Notes: generated from the sequence alone by a model not told the origin. A stretch of 64,000 nucleotides of DNA from Anomaloglossus baeobatrachus (GCF_048569485.1 NC_134354.1:685471637-685535636); one strand, 5' to 3'; positions 12,641 to 22,540 are shown, counted from the stretch's first letter. Made by a program: numbers and translations.

Positions 12641-13148
12641 ATCCTCCGGCATCCCCCCTCCCCCCCCGGGTTGCTTGTTCGGCGCTGTCTTCGGCTGTAA
12701 AGCGCTTACCTGCTCCAGGCGGCATCCCCGGCGGCTGCACCTCCCGTTCTCCGCGGTGGTGGTGGCGGTGGCAGGATCATCATTTCACATCTTCCTCGGC
12801 GGCGGCTCCGTGTCCCGTCCTCCTCTGCGCGGCGCTGCCTCACGCTCCTGTGACCTGTGCACAGTGAGCGCACGGCAGCACGTCGGGGCGGGGAGCTGAT
12901 TACAGCTCCTCTGACCCTGGAAGTAAGTGCCGGCACGCTCACAGTGTCATTTATATTCGCGTGTTATAGATGCGACTATAAATGACTGTGCGCTCCCTCC
13001 CTCCTCCAAAAAGGCGCCGGATTTAATAAAGAGTTTGGAGGAGGGAGGAAGATTTAAAAAAAAAAATATTTTTTTTTTTTTTTTTTAAATTTTGGTTTGG
13101 GCGCCGCCCCCCTGGAAGGCGCCGCCCTAGGCACGTGCCCTCAAGTGC
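12641..13148. other. GC-rich, CpG-dense right part of the nested hAT element
   Basis: 12660-12950 is CpG-dense with 'cggcggc', 'gcgcggcgc' and a GGT/GGC run near 12757. It then turns to A/T homopolymer (13046-13088) and the 'gcgccgcc' inner terminal zone. It could act as a promoter-like CpG island for the element, but no gene follows it; that role is a guess. Confidence 0.5.
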
Positions 13149-14169
13149 CTAATGGCAAATACGGCCCTGCCTAAAAGGCAACATTTCCAGCGCAAGCAGT
13201 CGCGAAATGTTAGCATTTAGAACTGTGGCATGTGGGGCGTTGGCAGTGTATTTGCGCCTGCGTTCAAAGGTTTGCTGAATGGATAACTGAACGCTGCGAT
13301 GGGACAAGGACGTGCTTGATGATGGTGTTATTTCTGCGTGGGCAACTGCAGGTGCAGGGCTGGAGGAGGCTTGTTCGCGGGCAGCATGGACAGGGGATTG
13401 GCTCGCATGCACAACAAGCGAAGACGTAGCAGTGACATCAGCAAGCACTGCTCCTCGACTGTTGTACATCCCACAAAGTTGGGTGCTTGGCTGACATGTG
13501 CCTGATCATGCTGGTGGTGGTCAGGCTGCTAGTTTTGGTACCCCTGCTGATGCTGGCATGGCAGGTGTTGCAAATGGCCTTTTTAGAATCATCTGGAGCC
13601 AACTTAAAAAACTGCCAGACTCGGGAAGACCTAACATTTGTACAGGCACCTTGTGTCGTGTTGTTGTTCCGGGGAACGATTGCCTGACTTCTGCCTGGGG
13701 CCACCACCCTGCTTCTTACTGCCTGTTGGGATGCTACGCTTCCCTCCCCCTGTGCACTGCTGTCCTCGCTCTGCATATCCTCCTGCCAGGTTGGGTCAGT
13801 TACTGGATCATCCACCACGTCGTCTTCCTCTTCTGCACCCTGCTCCTCCTCCTGACTTCCTGACAATTGTGTCTCATCATCGTCCACCCCTTGTTGAGAC
13901 ACGTTGCCAACTTCGTGAGAATGTGGCTGCTCAAATATTTGGGCATCTGTACATACGATCTCGTCATGACCCACTTCAACAGGAGCTGGTCTTGGTTCAA
14001 GAGTGGTGTACTGCTGCGGTCCCCAAGAATTTGGGACAGGACGTGCGAGCGAGTAGATGTGGCCCTTTGTTGTGGCGAAATTAGAGCTTGCACACAACCT
14101 CGGCCTCTGCCTGCACCACCATCACGTCCACTTCCTTGTTCGTTGCCAATGCCCCTGCGCATTTTGCAA

Positions 14170-15740
14170 TGTTGTGCTGACGTGTATTCACTAGACTTGT
14201 GTGTTATATCCTAGTTTGTGCAAAACGCACATGTCGCGGGCGGAGGAGGGGACGCTGCGCTCTCCCACTGCTCGGGTCCGGCCGCTGCTGCTGCGGCTGC
14301 TCGGTGGTGGCTCGAGCGGTGGGCCGAATCCCGGGGACTCGAGCGGCGCTCCTCGCCCGTGAGTGAAAAGGGGGGTTTGGATTGCTTGTGGGGATTTATT
14401 GTCCGTGACGCCACCCACGGCTGTGGTGATAATGGTGACACCACCGCTGCTCTGGACGGGGATCCCGGGAGCGGTGACAGGGAGCAGCTTTGTTGTTAGT
14501 TCTCCCCTCCGTGGGTAGGGGGTTGGTTGTCCCGGGGCCCGGTGATGGGGTAGGGATGGATGGCAGGCGGGTTACGGGGCCTGGCGAGGTGCAGGGTCGC
14601 AGGGGCAGCGCTGTGCCTTACGGCACGGTGGTATTCACTCAGCCCAATGATGAAGACACAGTTCTCGGTAAAACACTCGGCTGGATGGATGGGTCCCACA
14701 GACGGCTGCGGTGTTGTTTCTCCCGGCAGGTTGATGGTGACTGCCTTTCCCTGCACCTAAGTACAGTTGATGGTTCCGATGGGTTCCCACCGGTAACCCG
14801 CTCCCCAGCTTGGATATGGGCTGGAGGAGCCCCTCTTTGCCCGCAGGCGCTGGCCCTGAGAAACGGTTGCCTTGGCGGTGGCGGTGTCTCCCTCTGTTGG
14901 TTGGACTGTTGCCTTCTGTCGGGACTTGACTGTTTGGAAACCCAGGAGGTCCCCTTCACTAACGGATTCGGCAAATTCACGGCGACTCCTAGCCTTGCCG
15001 AGGTCCGAAAAGCCCCTGCCAGATGGTGCTGGCTTCTCTTTGTGTACCGGTCCGGTACCGCCGGGCCACCGCCCGTCCACGGTCCTTACGGTAACTCGGA
15101 TAGGCCACTCCTGCAGACGGTCACCACCGTCTGCCAACCTTTCTGATCTGTCCGGGCCACACACCCGGACCAACTTCAGGCTGCTCAACTACTACTTTCC
15201 TCTTTCTACTTCAACCTCCACAACTCATCTACCTGGTTTTCCCGCCTCCAGGACTGTGAACTCCTCGGTGGGCGGGACCAACTGCCTGGCCCACCCCCTG
15301 GTGTGGACATCAGCCCCTGGAGGAAGGCAACAAGGGTTTTGTGTCTGACTTCGGTGTGCCTGCTGGGAGTGTGGGGTGCGCTGGTGTTGTGCTCTGTGGC
15401 CCCTGGCTTGTCCAGGGCGCCACACACACAAGTGCACCTGTATGCTGCCACCGACAGGTACACACGTGCGGTTTTTAAATGCACGCACGGACGCACTAAT
15501 AACCTAACAGCTTTTTAGGAGCGATAATTACTGAGAAGTTTGACACTATCAGACACTGCTGACGTGTATTATTCACTAGACTTGTGCGTTATATCCAAGT
15601 TTGTGCAAAACACACACAAGTGCACCTGTACGCTGCCACCGACAGGCACACACGTGCGGTTTTTAAATGCACGCACGGACGCACTAAGAACCTAACAGCT
15701 TTTTAGGAGCGACAATTACTGAGAAGTCTGACACTATCAG
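14170..15740. repeat. ~190-bp tandem duplication in the hAT 5' region; first copy interrupted by an LTR
   Basis: The segment 'gctgacgtgtatt…gacactatcag' occurs twice. Copy 1 is 14170-14231 plus 15425-15540, with a solo LTR inside. Copy 2 is about 15551-15740 and is uninterrupted. Shared landmarks are 'cactagacttgtg', 'gtttgtgcaaaac', 'cacaagtgcacctgta', 'gtgcggtttttaaatgcacg' and 'aacctaacagctttttagg'. Copy 2 therefore shows the empty site of the LTR insertion. Confidence 0.9.
14232..15424 (-). mobile_element. Solo LTR, family A, minus strand, TSD CACA
   Basis: Starts with the complement of the family-A LTR end ('tgtcgcggg') and finishes 'ccagggcgccaca', the complement of its start. The four bases CACA stand on both sides. 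Internal blocks, such as 'gcagcggtggtg' and 'gtgggtggcgtcacggac' in complement, match the LTR pair at 29275-33811. No internal region remains. Fossil. Confidence 0.9.
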
Positions 15741-16439
15741 GACTGTTTTAGACTGTGTACACCAGCCCCAGATATGATGAAGGCTGGTATACGGTCACCA
15801 CTAGGAATGGCTATATACCCTGCCTGCCTGTATACAGCTACAATAGTCCTGAGAAGGACTCTTCTGGTCACTAGCCTGTATTCCGACCTGGCTATACCCT
15901 GCCTGTATACAGCAACAATAGTCCTGAGAAGGACTTCTGGTCACACTGTTTGCAGCCCTGCTCCGGAACTAACTATAAAGGGCCGCAAACCTTTCCCTGA
16001 AGCATGAAGCAGCAACACTCTCCCTGCACTGACTGTCTGGATGGCTGTGAGCAGAGCACAGCGCGCCCGCCGGTATAAAGGCTCGGTCACGCTGTGCGGG
16101 CCGGCCAATCACTGCAATTCCACAACTAACAGGGCTGTGGCATTGCAGTGGTCTGCCAGCCAATCCCTGCATGAGGGCTGGCTCTCAAAAGAGCGCCAAC
16201 ATGCAGGGATGAAGACCACGAGTACAGCACGAGTATCGCGAGATTACTCGGTACCCGCCGAGTAGCCCGAGTACAGTGATACTCGTGCGAGTACCGAGTA
16301 GTGACAAGTGTACTAGCAATGACCATATATTTGTGTATTTCCAGAATGACACAATCCAGAATCCTAAGAAGAATTACTCCAGAATTGTTTCTTTCATAAG
16401 AAAAGGAAACATTTACTAAAACTGACATGTCAGGACTTA

Positions 16440-17005
16440 AGGCTACTTTACACACTGCGATATCGGTCCCGATATCGCTAGTGTGGGTACCCGCCCCCAT
16501 CTGTTGCGCGACACGGGCAAATCGCTGCCCATGCCGCACAACATCGCCCAGACCCGTCACACATGCCCGGCGACGTCGCTGTGACCGGCGAACCGCCTCC
16601 TTTCTAAGGGGGCGGTCCGTGCGGCGTCACAGCGATGTCACTGAGCGGCCGCCCAATAGCAGCGGAGGGGCGGAGATGAGCGGGACGTCCTGCCTCCCGC
16701 CCACCTCCTTCCTTCCTCATAGCGGCCGGGAGGCAGATAAGGAGAGCTTCCTCGTTCCTGCGGTGTCACACGGAGCGATGTGTGCTGCCGCAGGAGCGAC
16801 GAACTACATCGTTACTGCTGCAGTAACGATAATCGAGAATGGACCCCCATGTCACCGATGAGCGATTTTGCACGTTTTTGCAACGATGCAAAATCGCTCA
16901 TCGGTGTCACACGCAGCAACATCGCTAATGCGGCCGGATGTGCGTCACAAATTCCGTGACCCCAACAACTCCGCATTAGCGATGTCGCAGCGTGTAAAGC
17001 CCCCT
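16440..17005. mobile_element. Harbinger-type MITE, TSD TTA
   Basis: Terminal repeats are 'aggctactttacacactgcg' on the left and 'cgcagcgtgtaaagccccct' on the right. TTA flanks both ends (16437-16439, 17006-17008). The interior has a GC-rich core and a perfect internal stem, 'cgatgagcgattttgca' and its complement, near 16857-16905. It is a relative of the nested MITEs at 28389-33920, sharing 'gggcggagatgagcgggac' in opposite orientation. Non-coding. Confidence 0.85.
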
Positions 17006-17556
17006 TTAGGAGAACTTTTAGCACATTTAGAATATTTTCCCGATTACTGAAAACCATTTTGAAATTAACAAATCCGAGTGCCAAGTGTAATAAACAGCAG
17101 TAAGATATACAGAAGCTATATCATGCTATATGAGGCACACACATTCAGGTTAATAAAGGCATAAAACATTTTACACCATTCATAGTGACAGGATTGGCAG
17201 CAGCGTGTCTGAGCAGAGTGCTGCTATCACTGTAGTGAGCTGGTGGTGACTCTGTTCTGAATGGGTTGAGCTGTGTTTGCTCGAGTTCCCCGACACTGCT
17301 CCTGTTGTGTATATAAATGAACAGTTTGGGCGGCTGCTGGACATTTCCTTCTATCAGAAGAGAGACAAACACACTGCCTTTGTGCGCGTAATTCATCATG
17401 TGCCGCCACATAGTGCACAGACACGCATTACGGTGGTATAGCAGAGCTTAAGGAAGCCATTACTTCAAGATAATTTCACTTAAAAGAAAATTTAAATCAT
17501 CTTTTGCTCTGGGTCCCTCAAATGGGCTTTTATTTTAGGATGTGTATTAACCAAGC
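17006..17556 (+). other. Unassigned stretch with a 63-codon open frame (17250-17441)
   Basis: The plus-strand frame 17250-17441 is open between two stops and encodes a balanced-composition peptide with 'EFPDTAPVVYINEQFGRLL' and 'FVRVIHHVPPHSAQTRITV'. It has no clear Met start and no clear splice acceptor. It could be an exon remnant of a host gene or chance. I do not recognise the family. The rest of the stretch shows nothing. Confidence 0.25.
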
Positions 17557-17560
17557 TTAA

Positions 17561-18005
17561 AGGAGTTTAAGCTAGGATAACCCTGTCTGATTCCACATGT
17601 TTCCCTAAGATAAAATAATAAATGCTATACTCACCTCCTCTAACAGCACCCTTCCAGCGGTGTCCGGGCTCGTGGTGCAGGGGTTCACGTGTGGTTGTGA
17701 CGTCATGTGAGCCCCACGTCCTATCAGTGCTGGCTTCTGTCTCCACGCCTTTGGACCAAAAAAGCAATCAACAGGAAGTGAACGGCAGCCGCAGAGCTCA
17801 CTTCCTGTTTCTTAACTAGTTTGTCTGACGGTGACGAGAGAGAAGCGTGGGGCTCACATGACGTCACAACCACACGTGAGCCCCAGCACCGCAAGCCCCA
17901 GTATTGCTGGAAGGGTACCGGTACATGAGGTGAGTATGGGATTTATTATTTTACCTGGGGGAAACGTGTAATCAGAAGGAGTTGTCCTAGTAGTGGACAG
18001 ACCTT
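17561..18005. mobile_element. MITE with long inverted arms, TSD TTAA
   Basis: TTAA flanks both sides (17557-17560, 18006-18009). The arms mirror each other over about 140 bp, for example 'ataataaatgctatactcac' against 'gtgagtatgggatttattat', and 'gtggttgtgacgtcatgtga' against 'tcacatgacgtcacaaccac'. Non-coding. Confidence 0.75.
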
Positions 18006-18781
18006 TTAATGTCTGCAGGAACTTAAAGGCTTCTACAACAATAGATAAACATCACAGTAAAGCACTTGGATTTTCCTGTCAGCCCAATAGAATGTAACAT
18101 CGGAGCAAATGCTCGACCACTACTTCTATCAAGATTGTTCTCACTGTGGTTGTGCCATGCCTCCAAATTTCAACAGAGCAGAGAGTGGGACATCCTATTA
18201 ACCATGGCCCATGATACAACAATTTACCATTCCTTTTTTCCCTGGCATGAGGAGACCTCAGAGGGGTGGTGACAGTGATGGACATTCAGCAGGCGTAGAC
18301 CTAAATCTTGGATTCCTCGCTGTTTCTGGGATGGTTGGGACTAGAGATGAGCAAATCTATTCATGGCACTGTGGTCCTGAGTCCTGGTCAGTAGTACCCG
18401 GCACCTGGATGGGAGGCTGCAAATTTTTTACCTTCTGGCGTCCCTTGCGCAGCTTTTGATTATCCATGGAGAGTATAATGTCATTTGTGCGTCATGTTTA
18501 TCTCTTGTTGGGACCTATATATTTATTTTTGGTTTATTTTTCATAGTTGTAGCTGCCAGAACTTTCTTATGGTTACATAAGCTTCATTATATGACATTTC
18601 ACATTTTTTGTGTCTGTAAGGCTGTTCACACATTGGATAATACTATGTTTTTTATTTTCTGCCGGTGTCCGCACAAAACTGTGCAATAATTATTTTCTTT
18701 GGTTACTGCATTTTTGCTACATTTTATCCGTTTTCCTCCTCATTTGATACTTTTTGGTGCAGACTTGAAGCAACATTTTAA
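18006..18781. other. Unassigned non-coding stretch
   Basis: No gene. At 18341 'gactagagatgagcaaatct' resembles the end of an hAT-type short element, possibly running to about 18470. From 18480 to 18780 the sequence is T-rich with no repeat structure I can define. Confidence 0.4.
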
Positions 18782-19238
18782 GGCTATGTTCACACTAGAA
18801 AAATGATTTTTCTTAAGAAATTTCTTAAGAAATTTCTTAAGAGTGCACCTGTGTTAAAAAACGCACCAAAAACGCACCTGCGTTTTTGCCGCGTTTTCGG
18901 TGCGTTTTAGGTCCGTTTTAGGTCCGTTTTAGGTCCGTTTTTGGTGCGTTTTTACCGCTGGTTGCTCCCTGCGTTATTGTGCCAATTATCTATGGCAAAA
19001 AACGCAGTTAGCTGCAGAAAAGAAGTGACATGCTCATTCTTTTTCTTAAGAAAATCTACTGAAAGAATTTTCTTAAGAAAAAAACGCAGTGTGCGCACAG
19101 CTAATTTTTTTTGCCATAGGTTTTGCTGGGGAATGTCTGCAGAAAGGTTACAAGAATTTCTCAAGAAATTTCTGCAGCAAAAACGGACCAAAAACGGACC
19201 AAAAACGCAGGTAAAAAACGCAGTGTGTGAACACAGCC
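18782..19238. mobile_element. Harbinger-type MITE, rich in 'aaaacgca' and 'ttaagaaa' words
   Basis: The ends are 'ggctatgttcacact' and 'gtgtgtgaacacagcc', flanked by TTAA on each side (18778-18781, 19239-19242), so the duplication is TTA, TAA or TTAA. Inside are several copies of 'tttcttaagaaa', a palindrome, and of 'aggtccgtttt' and 'aaaacggacc', mirrored about the centre. Non-coding. Confidence 0.8.
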
Positions 19239-20176
19239 TTAATGTGTTTTATAGAAAAGCTTTGAATCTGCACTTAAAAAGTAACAGCAGTTTACCTGCG
19301 TTTTTTCAGGCTTCTCGCAGAAATCTAAAGAGAAAAAGAAAGCACCAAAATCGCACAATTCAACAACGTCTTTAGACACAGTGGTCAACATTTTCATGAA
19401 ATCACGGAACTGCAGAACTTCTGCATGAAAAAAGCAGCATTTCTGCTCCATGTGAACACAGACTAAATGTCCAAACAAAATCACAAGGAAATAAACAGAA
19501 TTGCTTTTGCAATTGAATGTGTATGAAGAGCACAGAGATACCGGCCCCGTTCCCAAAGGAGGATGTCATGAAGCAGTCATATCCAGACTACGCGTTTCGG
19601 CACTTCATCATTGATGAGGGCATAAGTGCCGAAACGCGTAGCGTGGACATGACTGCTTCATGACATTACCATGTTAATGTCTCACAGAATTTTATATTGA
19701 TGGAATTTTTTTTTTATATAGATGGTATTTTTTAAGAAAATCTCTCCTCGCTCGCTGCATCCATTTTCTCCATTTACCTCATTTTTGTGTGGTTAGCTCC
19801 CAACCTTATCCAAATGGACTACTCCGATTCTGAGACTTCAAATTCCGGTGACACCTTCAACAGTAAGCTAGCTATTTTCTACTGATTTTTTTCAGATTCC
19901 TATTTTTTTTTTTTTTAAATCATGACAGATTTTCCACCTCAATAAACTTCATATGAATGTATCCATTTAGAAGTTTTCCAACCTTTTAATCTAAAGCTGT
20001 CATCACCATCAACCGGTTCAGCTCCTACAACCCTTGGTAAACAAAAAAACCTCTGTAGAAAGTTGTCACTGGCCACAGATTTCACCTGCAGAAACCCATC
20101 TGAGTCCTCGAGGGAGGGCGGAGATCCCTGTTTATTAGGATAACTAGCTAATATAGGGAGCATCTGAGCCAGTGGC
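19239..20176. other. Unassigned stretch around a strong hairpin
   Basis: No gene supported. Up to 19480 it contains 'ctgcgttttttc' and 'gtgaacacagac' words that look like decayed copies of the MITE at 18782-19238. The hairpin at 19565-19663 is listed separately. The remainder is plain A/T-rich sequence. Confidence 0.45.
19565..19663. repeat. Hairpin: 40-bp arms, 19-base loop
   Basis: Left arm 19565-19604 runs from 'gtcatgaagcagtcat' to 'acgcgtttcggcact'. Right arm 19624-19663 is its complement from 'agtgccgaaacgcgta' to 'atgactgcttcatgac', with three mismatches. The core 'cgaaacgcgt' is CpG-rich in an AT-rich context. No target duplication is clear. Confidence 0.85.
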
Positions 20177-20925
20177 TAAGGATAAAAATATATTTTTTAT
20201 TAATTAGTCAATAGTTATATTATAAATAGTCATTAAAGAAAAAACACACATATTAAAAACAAGGTGCTACTAGATGTTCACAAAGGGAATTTTTGTGGGG
20301 GGGGGAGAAAAATTCCCAGTCTAATCCCACAAGAGGCAGACACAAAGGTACAAAATATAGGGAGGCACAGGGAGAGTACAAAATTTAGTAACTGAATAGA
20401 GGGCAATAGATATAGGGAAAGCCATTGCACATTTTTAGCTGTCATATTGCTCCTTGTCCGGGCCATAATTTATCCAGAGTGAACCCATTGATTGCCCTCC
20501 AAGTGAAATTAAAGTCTCATGCACACAGTAGCCCCACCAGTGTGTCTCTGACTGCCAAGGAAACCTCCGACGCGCGTTTCGCGATGTTAACTTACCGTTT
20601 CATCCGGGAGAAATCATCATGATCATTTTGATATGATCATGATCAGTGATCAATGATCATATAAAAAACGTGCAATAGCTTTCCCTATATCGATTGCCCT
20701 CTATTCAGTTACTAAATTTTGTACTCTCCCTGTGCCTCCCTATATTTTGTACCTTTGTGTCTGCCTCTTGTGGGATTAGACTGGGAATTTTTCTTCCCCC
20801 CCCAAAAAAAATTCCTTTTGTGAACATCTAGTAGCACCTTGTTTTTAATATGTGTGTTTTTTCTTTAATGACTATTTATGATATAACTATTGACTAATTA
20901 ATAAAAATATACTTTTATCCTTAGC
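20177..20925. mobile_element. Fold-back element with ~250-bp inverted arms
   Basis: Left arm 20177-20433 is the complement of right arm 20678-20925 with few mismatches. Landmarks are 'ggctaaggataaaaatat', 'aacaaggtgctactagatg', 'cccacaagaggcagacac' and 'ggcacagggagagtacaaaa' against their complements. The unpaired centre has 'gacgcgcgtttcgcg' and a run of overlapping 'atgatcat'-type palindromes at 20617-20660. Non-coding. Confidence 0.88.
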
Positions 20926-21424
20926 CATTGAATCTCCGTTGCTTTTCTTCTTGGTTTCTAATAACTGATTATGGAGTGGCTTTATGACTAATGGGTCACC
21001 TGATATATGAGATGATGTGCATCACTTTATTCTTGTTGTGTTTAAGTTCCTGAGCCAGGTAACATCTTCTACGAGACACCACTTTAAATGTGGCTACCTA
21101 TACAGGGTCCTTTATTCCTATACAAATGTTTCATTTGTTATTGCCTTTCAGGATTCCACAAAGTTGGATGGCAAACAGTGAGAGCAGTAGTGGCACCAAT
21201 ATTGTTTATCATCCTGTTCTACCATTAGAAACTCAAGGGCTAAATTTTTTAGAGACTTCATTATAAAAAAAATAATGGCTTACACAGCTCAAGTGTTCCA
21301 AAGCACAGGCAAACTTGACTTAAATATGCTAAATAAATAAATCAATGAATTAATTAAATAAATAAATAAATAAGCCCACAAGTTTTGTGATTCTGTACTG
21401 TAGAACCATAGTGGCAGCTCCTCA
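20926..21424. other. Unassigned stretch with an AAAT microsatellite
   Basis: Nothing coding. A short (aaat)n run lies at about 21348-21374. From about 21285 the sequence probably belongs to the Tc1 remnant whose repeat expansion follows. Confidence 0.45.
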
Positions 21425-22090
21425 GTGATGCCTACAGTGAAGCATGGTGATGGCTTCGTGGTGCCTACAGTGAAGCATGGTGGTGACTTGGTGATGCCTA
21501 CAGTGAAGCATGGTGGTGGCTTGGTGAAGCGTACAGTGAAGCATTGTGGTGGCTTGGTGATGCCTACAGTGAAGCATGGTGGTGGATTGGTGATGCCTAC
21601 AGTGAAGCATGGTGATGGCTTGGTGATGCCTAGAGTGAAGCATGGTGGTGGATTGGTAATGCCTACAGTGAAGCATGGTGGTGATATAGTGATGCGTACA
21701 ATGAAGCATGGCGGTGGCTCAGTGATGCCTTCAGTGAAGTATGGTAAATGTTTGGTGATGTCTTCAGTGAAGCATGGTGATGGTTCGGTGATGCATACAG
21801 TGTAGTGTGGCAGTGGTTCTGTAATGCCTACAGTGAAGCATGGTGATGGCTCGATGATGTCTATAGTGAAACAAAGAGGGAAGAACTCGATAATGCCTAC
21901 AGTGAAGCATGGTGACGACTTGATGATGCCTACAGTGAAGCATGATGATGGCTCAATGATGCCTATAGTGAAGCATGGTGATGACTGGGTGATGTCTACA
22001 GTGAAGCAGGGTAACAGCTTGGTGATACTTACAGTGAAGCATAGCCGTGGCATGGTGATGCCTACAGTGAAGCGTGGCAGAGGCTTGGTG
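21425..22090 (+). repeat. 33-bp minisatellite derived from a Tc1 transposase codon block, about 20 units
   Basis: The unit is 'gtgatgcctacagtgaagca' then 'tggtggtggcttg', translated V-M-P-T-V-K-H-G-G-G-L. The same eleven residues occur once in Tc1 transposases just before 'VMLWGCF'. Here the last unit runs straight into that continuation at about 22090. Most units are 33 bp, so the frame is kept over long stretches. Plus-strand frames of 126 and 118 codons and a minus-strand frame of 277 codons result. Confidence 0.9.
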
Positions 22091-22540
22091 ATGTTATGGA
22101 GCTGCTTTACTTTCTCTGGCACTGGAGATCTGCAGCTTGTGGAGGGTAAGATGGATCAATCAAGTATCAGGACATCCTAGGAGAAAATGTCATGTCTTCT
22201 GTGAGACAGCTGACCTTGAGCACAACTGGACCTTCCAACACAACATCGATCTATATGCATACCTCTGAGTCCACCAAAGGTCCTGGAATTTTCAGAAGAG
22301 GTCCTGGAATATTCTCGAGTGAAACCCAGAGAAAATCTTTTGTGGGACTTTAAGAAGGCAAACTCAAGGATATCAGTGGAGATTGTTGCCCATGAGGAAG
22401 GAGCTAAGATTCCCCAGGATACTCCAAGAAACTGATGTCTGACTATGCTCCATGTTTGTAGTAGGTCAGAGGGACTCAACTAAGTACTAAAGACGCTTGT
22501 AATGTAGGGGTGAATAATGCTGCCAGGACTTTCACCATTT
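22091..22540 (+). pseudogene. Tc1-like transposase remnant, catalytic half
   Basis: After the repeat block the sequence reads 'VMLWSCFTFSGTGDLQLVEG' and then, across several frame changes, matches the expected order of a Tc1 transposase C-terminal half. Recognisable pieces are 'ccttccaacacaac', 'cctctgagtccaccaa', 'gaaaatctttt' and 'cccaggatactcca'. The catalytic Asp region is degraded. No amino-terminal half is left beyond the expanded block. Old, inactive copy. Confidence 0.75.

Larger units (their letters stand above)
5649..13169. mobile_element. Second hAT element, non-autonomous, 7.5 kb, nested in the first, 8-bp TSD
   Basis: The 8 bases CCTAAAAG stand at 5641-5648 and 13170-13177 and are single in the uninterrupted transposase reading frame, which joins cleanly across them. 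The element begins 'cagggccgtatttg' and ends 'caaatacggccctg', a perfect 14-bp inverted terminal repeat, with 'gccctaggcac' also shared near both ends. No transposase was found inside. About half of it is minisatellite (49-, ~36-, 53-, 34- and 40-bp units). The 8-bp duplication and terminal style place it in hAT; the exact clade is open. Confidence 0.9.
3525..14162 (-). pseudogene. hAT transposase (BED finger, RNase-H fold, dimerisation domain), split by a nested hAT
   Basis: Read on the minus strand from about 14162. An arginine/glycine-rich start is followed by an acidic linker and a BED zinc finger (C-x2-C in 'ICNTCHASI', then 'MIRHMSAKHP', about 13500-13620). Next come 'SIQQTFERRRKYTANAP' and 'LLALEMLPF' just right of 13177. 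The sequence resumes left of 5641 with 'RLVETEALCDL' and 'YSVPSRHYFS', then 'VHLTTDTWTS' (first catalytic Asp), 'VCDNGRNLVAAL' and 'HVPCMAHVLNLVV'. The end has 'SVLSERVFSAAGGIITDKR' and 'NADRLTLIKMNKGW', the hAT C-terminal dimerisation block. Disabling marks: the 7.5-kb insertion, a reading-frame change near the start (about 14095) and after the finger (about 13450), a stop replacing Trp of the conserved RWNS motif near 4800, and a frame change near 4540. Dead transposon gene. Confidence 0.88.
2485..16315 (-). mobile_element. hAT DNA transposon, 13.8 kb with nested insertions, 8-bp TSD
   Basis: The 8 bases GCAATGAC lie directly before 2485 and directly after 16315, a perfect hAT-type target duplication. 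The left end starts 'tagtgatgagcgagtac' and the right end finishes 'gtgtacta'. Both subterminal zones (2490-2610 and 16215-16300) are dense in 'actcg'/'cgagt' words, the usual style of hAT transposase-binding repeats. The transposase gene lies on the minus strand. Own sequence is about 5.1 kb; the rest is a 7.5-kb second hAT element, one 8-bp target duplicate and a solo LTR. Right of the gene, 15830-15940 holds two copies of a 'tatacagc…aatagtcctgagaagga' motif. Inactive because the gene is broken. Confidence 0.88.

Noticed and set aside
10046-12700. An 884-codon open frame, with other long frames in the same strand
   Set aside because: It lies wholly in the 40-bp minisatellite; the unit simply lacks stop codons, and several frames are open at once. 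There is no domain and no non-repetitive coding part.
12641-12960. Host promoter or CpG island with a first exon
   Set aside because: The block lies inside the nested hAT element between an array and its right end, and no downstream gene is seen.
14490-15146. A 218-codon frame in the solo LTR at 14232-15424, and similar frames in the other family-A LTRs
   Set aside because: GC-rich LTR sequence with few stops; the frames differ between copies and strands and show no domain.
21289-22122. A 277-codon minus-strand frame of repeated 'FTVGITKPSPC' type
   Set aside because: Antisense of the Tc1-derived 33-bp repeat; opened by the repeat register.
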